This document shows, piece after piece, positions 16,465-22,543 of a stretch of 22,543 nucleotides of DNA. Each line of letters starts with the position of its first letter. The stretch's first letter is position 1. Source of the DNA: an uncultured Acidobacteriota bacterium (GTDB lineage Bacteria > Acidobacteriota > Blastocatellia > RBC074). A program made the position numbers and the translations under genes. The notes beneath the pieces are model-generated. The model saw only the letters and a program-made list of their open reading frames with translations, ran no database searches and was not told where the DNA came from. The DNA lies in assembly GCA_937967285.1 (NCBI GenBank), contig CALBSU010000673.1:1-22543 (forward strand). Reading direction: 5' to 3'.

Positions 16465-17898
16465 ATGAAAAGCTTGCGCAAATCCCTACTGTTCCTATTG
16501 ACCCTGACCCTGGTTGCGGCCCAGATCGGCTGCTCGGGGATGCAGCCGGGAGGGATGGAAGCCCCCGCCGGATCGAAATCGACGCCCCGCTTCAAGCCCG
16601 GCATCAATCTCTTCAGTCCGCAGCAGGATGTCGAGATGGGGAAACGCTCGGCCATGCAGGTCATGCAGGAATCGCCCATGCTCAACGATCCGATGATCGT
16701 CGGGTACGTCAGAGAGGTCGGAAACAGGCTCGCCGCCAAGGCCGCCGGCGAGAAATTCCCATACCAGTTCCAGGTCGTGGCGACGCGTGAAATCAACGCC
16801 TTCGCCCTGCCCGGCGGTTTCCTCTTCGTCAACGCCGGCGCCATCGCGGCCGCCCGCAACGAAGGCGAACTGGCCGGCGTCATGGCGCATGAGATAGCCC
16901 ACGCCGCGCTTCGCCACGGAACCAACCAGGCGACCAAGCAGCGGATCGCCCAGATGGGACTCGGCCTCCTCGGAACACTCGCCTCGGGCGGCGAGAACCC
17001 TGATCTCGGTCAGACCGTCAGCGCCATCGGAGGCCTCGGCGCAAACATGCTCTTCCTCAAGTTCGGCCGCGGCGCCGAAAAAGAGGCGGATCTCGAGGGC
17101 GCGCGCATCATGGCCGAGGCGGGATATGACCCGCGCGACATGGCCAACTTCTTCAAGACCCTCCAGGCAGAGGGCGGTCAGCGCGTTCCCGAAATGCTCA
17201 GCGACCACCCCGATCCCGGCAATCGAATGAAGTACATCGCCGATGAGGTACCCCGGCTGCCCGTCAAACCGAATCCGATCCGGGACACCAATGAATTCGA
17301 ACAGGTCAAGGCGCGCCTGACCGGCCAGGCCCCGAAACTGAGCCAGAACAGCCTGATCCGCCGGATCGGTCCGAGCGATCCGACCGACCTCGAACCCGGC
17401 ACACGCCCGCAAGCCCCATCGAGCTCGCTCAAGGCATTCCGGTCCGGCGACAATTCATTCGCCCTCCGCGTGCCCGCCAACTGGGAAGCCCTCGGCGGCA
17501 ATGACTCGACATACATCTTCGCCCCTCGCGGCGCCTACGGCGAGATCGACGGCTCCCTGATGGTCACTCACGGCATCTTCGTTGGCGCCGTCAGTCCGGA
17601 ACAGAGAGACCTCCGCTCCGCCACCGCCGCCTTCATCCAGCGGCAGATCGAGACCAATTACGACTTCCAGGTCGCCCGCGCCCCGCAGCAGATCGACTTC
17701 GGAGGCCAGGAAGGCTACATCGCAGCCGTCTCCGGACCCTCCGCCATCAACGGCGTCCGCGAAGTCGACGTCACTTATACGACAGTCCTCGCCGACGGCA
17801 GGATGTTCTACATCATCACCATCGCCCCCGAGGACGAAGCCGGCAACTACAAGGCCGCCTTCCAGCAGATCCTCAACAGCCTTCAGCTCTCTCGCTGA
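16465..17898 (+). CDS. M48-family metalloprotease lipoprotein with C-terminal extra domain
   Basis: A 477-residue protein from ATG 16465, which has GAGGT 7 nt upstream and opens directly with a signal peptide (MKSLRKSLLF then a hydrophobic run). Cys23 follows as a probable lipidation site (QIGC, not a perfect lipobox). An in-frame earlier start at 16405 would bury the signal and is rejected. The peptidase domain (about 50-290) has the zinc motif HEIAH (142-146), the third ligand Glu207 in EKEADLEG, and the SDHPDPGNR signature. It resembles BepA/LoiP-type periplasmic proteases that clear misassembled outer-membrane proteins. Residues about 320-477 form a separate domain (SFALRVPANWEA to the end) that looks like a Mog1/PsbP-type alpha-beta fold of unknown role. 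It begins 52 bp after the dehydrogenase gene and may be co-transcribed. Confidence 0.9.
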   Translation: MKSLRKSLLFLLTLTLVAAQIGCSGMQPGGMEAPAGSKSTPRFKPGINLFSPQQDVEMGKRSAMQVMQESPMLNDPMIVGYVREVGNRLAAKAAGEKFPYQFQVVATREINAFALPGGFLFVNAGAIAAARNEGELAGVMAHEIAHAALRHGTNQATKQRIAQMGLGLLGTLASGGENPDLGQTVSAIGGLGANMLFLKFGRGAEKEADLEGARIMAEAGYDPRDMANFFKTLQAEGGQRVPEMLSDHPDPGNRMKYIADEVPRLPVKPNPIRDTNEFEQVKARLTGQAPKLSQNSLIRRIGPSDPTDLEPGTRPQAPSSSLKAFRSGDNSFALRVPANWEALGGNDSTYIFAPRGAYGEIDGSLMVTHGIFVGAVSPEQRDLRSATAAFIQRQIETNYDFQVARAPQQIDFGGQEGYIAAVSGPSAINGVREVDVTYTTVLADGRMFYIITIAPEDEAGNYKAAFQQILNSLQLSR

Positions 17899-17902
17899 GA
17901 CA

Positions 17903-18006
17903 AAGCATGTAGTAAAGAATGGAGTACCGCCTTCAGGCGGGCTCTTCAGAAATCGACAATCTGATCGATAAATGAAGAACCCGCCTGAAAGCGGTACCCC
18001 ATGCTT
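17903..18006. repeat. REP/MITE-like long inverted repeat
   Basis: Arms of 30 nt (17919-17948 and 17973-18002) match as inverted copies at 27 of 30 positions around a 24-nt centre. An outer AAGC/GCTT (17903-17906 and 18003-18006) extends it, with 12 extra bases in the left arm. Each arm holds its own small palindrome (CCGCCTTCAGGCGG at 17927-17940; CCGC/GCGG at 17981-17994). All three arm mismatches become G-U pairs in minus-strand RNA. The element starts 5 nt after the protease stop. It could be a non-autonomous mobile repeat or an RNA 3' structure. No transposase is near. Confidence 0.8.
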
Positions 18007-18053
18007 TTCATGAAAAAAATTTATGAAGTTTTATGAAATTTACATTTTCTTTA

Positions 18054-18081
18054 TGGACATTCCCCTCACGATATTTATAAT
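18054..18081 (+). promoter_or_regulatory. Strong sigma-70-type promoter of the zinc-ribbon gene
   Basis: TGGACA (18054-18059, 5 of 6) and a perfect TATAAT (18076-18081) are spaced by 16 nt. The region from 18005 to 18090 is markedly AT-rich compared with the rest of the window, with TTTATGAA repeated upstream (18020-18037). Transcription would start near 18088, leaving a leader of about 64 nt. This is the best promoter match seen in the window. Confidence 0.7.
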
Positions 18082-18102
18082 TAGAAAACCTCTCCCCATT
18101 AG

Positions 18103-18143
18103 CTACTTGTTCAAGTGAAGTAGATAACTCCTGTAAGTGGAGG
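18103..18143 (+). promoter_or_regulatory. Structured leader that may mask the ribosome binding site
   Basis: Two hairpins are possible. The first pairs CTACTT (18103-18108) with AAGTAG (18118-18123) around a 9-nt loop. The second pairs CTCC (18128-18131) with GGAG (18139-18142), which is the core of the ribosome site GGAGG of the next gene. The stems are short (6 and 4 bp), so occlusion would be weak. No known riboswitch class was recognised. Confidence 0.4.
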
Positions 18144-18144
18144 T

Positions 18145-18346
<202 letters not shown>

Positions 18347-18372
18347 CCGTATTTCCGAATCGGATACACGAA

Positions 18373-18419
18373 CGCCCTCATCGGCTTCCTTGCCATACCG
18401 ATGAGGGCGTCCTGTTTTT
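18373..18419 (+). terminator. Rho-independent terminator of the zinc-ribbon gene
   Basis: A perfect 12-bp stem (CGCCCTCATCGG at 18373-18384 with CCGATGAGGGCG at 18398-18409), a 13-nt loop, then TCCTGTTTTT ending at 18419. It lies 26 nt after the zinc-ribbon stop. The T-tract is on the plus strand only, so it acts on that gene; the convergent DUF6807 gene may gain a 3' hairpin from it but no U-tract. Confidence 0.9.
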
Positions 18420-18428
18420 ACAATCCGA

Positions 18429-19469
18429 TCAGTTCTTCACATCCTTGAGGAACTGCTGGTAGAGCGATTCGGTCTGCTCCTTCGAGAGCTTCCCGGAGTG
18501 GACGAGGATGCGGAACCGGAGCGTGATCGTCTGGCCCGGTTTGAGCGTGTAGTTGAGAGTCGTGGCGCCTTTGGTGAACTCTTTGGCGCCGAAAGGATTG
18601 GCGGCGAAGAGCCCGTAACCGCGGGCGTGCCAGTAAGTCGGGTAGGTCGGGTTCTTCGGATGATCGAAGATGCCGATGGCGACATCCTCGCCCTTGACGT
18701 TGCCGGAGAGCGTGACCCACTTGGCGCGCGAGCTCCAGACCTCTTTCTCGCCGACCTTGCCTTCGCTGCTCAGATAGACGCCGTCGACGCCCTTGTTGTC
18801 GAGGACCGGAACCTTGGTCGGATTGCCCTGCTCATCGGTGAAGACGAGCGGCTGGTTCGAGGGCTCCTCGAGCTGCCGGGCGACGCGGATGCCGAGCGCG
18901 CCCTCCTTGCTGTCCTGGAAGACGACCTCCTTTTCCTGGGCGGTCAGCGTGATGATCCGGTCGATGATCCGCAGGTCCTGAGCGGCACGGAAGATGATCT
19001 GCTCGTCCTGCTGGAGCACCTTCGAACCGTCGGGCATGATCCAGTCCATCGTGACGTCCATCGAGGCCGCGCCCTTGCCGTTCTTCGTCTTCTTGACGGC
19101 CTTGTGGACGATCGTCCCCATCTTTTCGGAGCCTCTGCCGCCGCTGTTGTTCCAGAAATCGACTCCGTTGATGTTTCCGTAATTGAACCAGACCGAGACG
19201 TGATGAGGATGATCGGTCCGCTCGCCGGCGACCTTGGCCACCGGATAACTGCGCGTGACCACGGTCCCCTTCGAAGTGGTCAGCGGATAAAGGATCGGCT
19301 TCTTCTGGGTGTCCCAGTAGCAGTAGGAGGTGAACAGCTGGTCTCCGACGTAGACATCGAGCTGCTTCTTCTCCTTCGCGTCGACGATTTTGACCGACTG
19401 AGAATACGAAGTCAGCGATGCCATGGCGACCAGCCCCAGTGCGAATAATGAATACCTGATGATTTTCAT
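18429..19469 (-). CDS. Secreted DUF6807 (PmoA-like) family protein
   Basis: A 346-residue protein with a signal peptide (about 1-23, MKIIRYSLFALGLVAMASL, likely cleaved after SYS). The body is beta-rich with family marks HPHH (87-90) followed by VSVWFNYGNINGVDFW, and near the end DHPKNPTYPTYWHARGYG and NPFGAKEF. Many databases label this family 'methane oxygenase PmoA', but it is unrelated to membrane methane monooxygenase. Genes of this family often sit beside Gfo/Idh/MocA oxidoreductases and sugar-catabolic genes, as here. The His-rich motif and beta structure suggest carbohydrate binding or processing in the periplasm, which is inference. It lies 78 bp downstream of the oxidoreductase gene on the same strand, so probably one operon. 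Confidence 0.85.
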   Translation of the reverse strand: MKIIRYSLFALGLVAMASLTSYSQSVKIVDAKEKKQLDVYVGDQLFTSYCYWDTQKKPILYPLTTSKGTVVTRSYPVAKVAGERTDHPHHVSVWFNYGNINGVDFWNNSGGRGSEKMGTIVHKAVKKTKNGKGAASMDVTMDWIMPDGSKVLQQDEQIIFRAAQDLRIIDRIITLTAQEKEVVFQDSKEGALGIRVARQLEEPSNQPLVFTDEQGNPTKVPVLDNKGVDGVYLSSEGKVGEKEVWSSRAKWVTLSGNVKGEDVAIGIFDHPKNPTYPTYWHARGYGLFAANPFGAKEFTKGATTLNYTLKPGQTITLRFRILVHSGKLSKEQTESLYQQFLKDVKN

Positions 19470-19547
19470 GTCGTTCCCGATTAAATAGAAGGTCCGCGAA
19501 ATGCGTCGCCAGGGCGGCGCACTCCGCGGACCGCATGGTTTGCTTCC

Positions 19548-20888
<1,341 letters not shown>

Positions 20889-20908
20889 GTCATCTCCTTT
20901 GTACTCGG

Positions 20909-20923
20909 TTGTAAGCGCTCCTC
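20909..20923. promoter_or_regulatory. Possible LacI/GalR-type operator half
   Basis: TTGTAAGCGCTCCTC contains the palindromic AGCGCT core and the TGTAAGCG half of the LacI-family operator pattern; the second half is degraded. It lies 21 nt before the ATG of the exported oxidoreductase, a fitting place for a sugar-responsive repressor. This is a weak match by eye, and no LacI-family gene is in the window. Confidence 0.2.
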
Positions 20924-21091
20924 TCGCGCAAATACTGTTCGTGCCGGCCTCGAAGCCTCTCTGCGGTGCCCGCTCTGGTTTCGGTCTCTTCGATTTCTTC
21001 TTCTGGTTTGTCCAGGTAACCTGATCGCCCGCACCGGAAGGCGGGCAGAGTGATCGACAGCACGGATCGGCGGCTGTCCGTCAGCAGGATA

Positions 21092-21120
21092 TTTTTATCA
21101 GCGGAACCCCGTTAGAGCAA
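21092..21120 (-). promoter_or_regulatory. Candidate promoter for the oxidoreductase-DUF6807 operon
   Basis: Read on the minus strand, TTGCTC (21120-21115) and TAAAAA (21097-21092) are spaced by exactly 17 nt. The matches are 3 of 6 and 4 of 6, so this is weak. The leader would be nearly 200 nt. The 297-bp spacer 20889-21185 otherwise holds the hairpin GCCCGC/GCGGGC (21027-21046) and no gene. Confidence 0.25.
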
Positions 21121-21138
21121 GTGCTGAACGGCCCCGAG

Positions 21139-21177
21139 CCGGCCGGGGCGGGAAGACAGTCCGCCCGCCCCTGCCGG
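21139..21177 (-). terminator. Hairpin after the TonB-dependent receptor gene
   Basis: A 14-bp GC-rich stem with one mismatch pairs 21139-21152 (CCGGCCGGGGCGGG) with 21164-21177 around an 11-nt loop. It lies 8 nt after the receptor's stop on the minus strand. No U-tract follows, so it is either a Rho-assisted or hairpin-only terminator. It is well placed to end the receptor transcript before the oxidoreductase operon. Confidence 0.5.
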
Positions 21178-21185
21178 TCCGGAGA

Positions 21186-22543
<1,358 letters not shown>

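Noticed and set aside
17903..18006. Intrinsic terminator of the M48 protease gene
   Set aside because: The stem is unusually long, its plus-strand RNA has A-C mismatches, and no T-tract follows the right arm; a mobile repeat fits better.
18498..19448. Open frame of 316 codons on the plus strand, opposite the DUF6807 gene
   Set aside because: Asp/Arg/Leu-rich shadow translation; the minus strand has the signal peptide and family motifs.
18429..19469. Methane monooxygenase subunit (from the family's 'PmoA' label)
   Set aside because: It has a cleaved signal peptide and a soluble beta-rich body with no membrane helices, unlike the integral-membrane PmoA. The label is a database carry-over.

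Overview
The window looks like a chromosomal stretch of a GC-rich Gram-negative bacterium, most likely an acidobacterium. The case rests on the C-terminal barrel of an Oar-like TonB-dependent receptor, a Tat-exported Gfo/Idh/MocA oxidoreductase paired with a DUF6807 protein, RND efflux genes and lipoproteins (so an outer membrane is present), and heptanucleotide tandem repeats between genes. This is inference from gene style; there is no rRNA or marker phylogeny here.

Layout. Positions 1-1307: a heptamer array runs into the 3' end of a secreted thioredoxin-like (TlpA-type) protein on the minus strand. Positions 1420-9393 (plus): an OmpR-type response regulator and its overlapping histidine kinase, then a complete CzcCBA/CusCBA-type tripartite efflux set (outer-membrane channel, lipoprotein adaptor, RND pump). 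A similar 16-nt box lies before the regulator and before the efflux genes, each with a -10-like hexamer at the same distance, so the two-component system probably controls both itself and the pump. Positions 9446-12576: purQ and purL of purine synthesis, ending 1 nt from the convergent hslO (Hsp33). Positions 13484-13660: a repeat-rich spacer with two heptamer arrays, a degenerate 28-nt direct repeat and an inverted repeat. One heptamer array supplies the last residues and stop codon of a GT39 (ArnT-like) glycosyltransferase, which is divergent from a GnnA-like Gfo/Idh/MocA dehydrogenase. An M48 metalloprotease lipoprotein follows.

Positions 17903-18006 hold a REP/MITE-like inverted repeat. 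Positions 18054-18419 form a compact self-contained unit: a near-consensus promoter, a structured leader that may mask the ribosome binding site, a 64-residue zinc-ribbon protein and a Rho-independent terminator. The right end (minus strand) has a Tat-exported Gfo/Idh/MocA oxidoreductase followed by a DUF6807 protein, probably one operon, and upstream of them the 3' part of a TonB-dependent receptor cut by the window edge.

No tRNA, rRNA, CRISPR array, phage gene or transposase was recognised. Most genes belong to known families. The items most likely to be new are the heptamer repeats that provide stop codons, the shared putative operator of the efflux locus, and the small zinc-ribbon gene with its leader.
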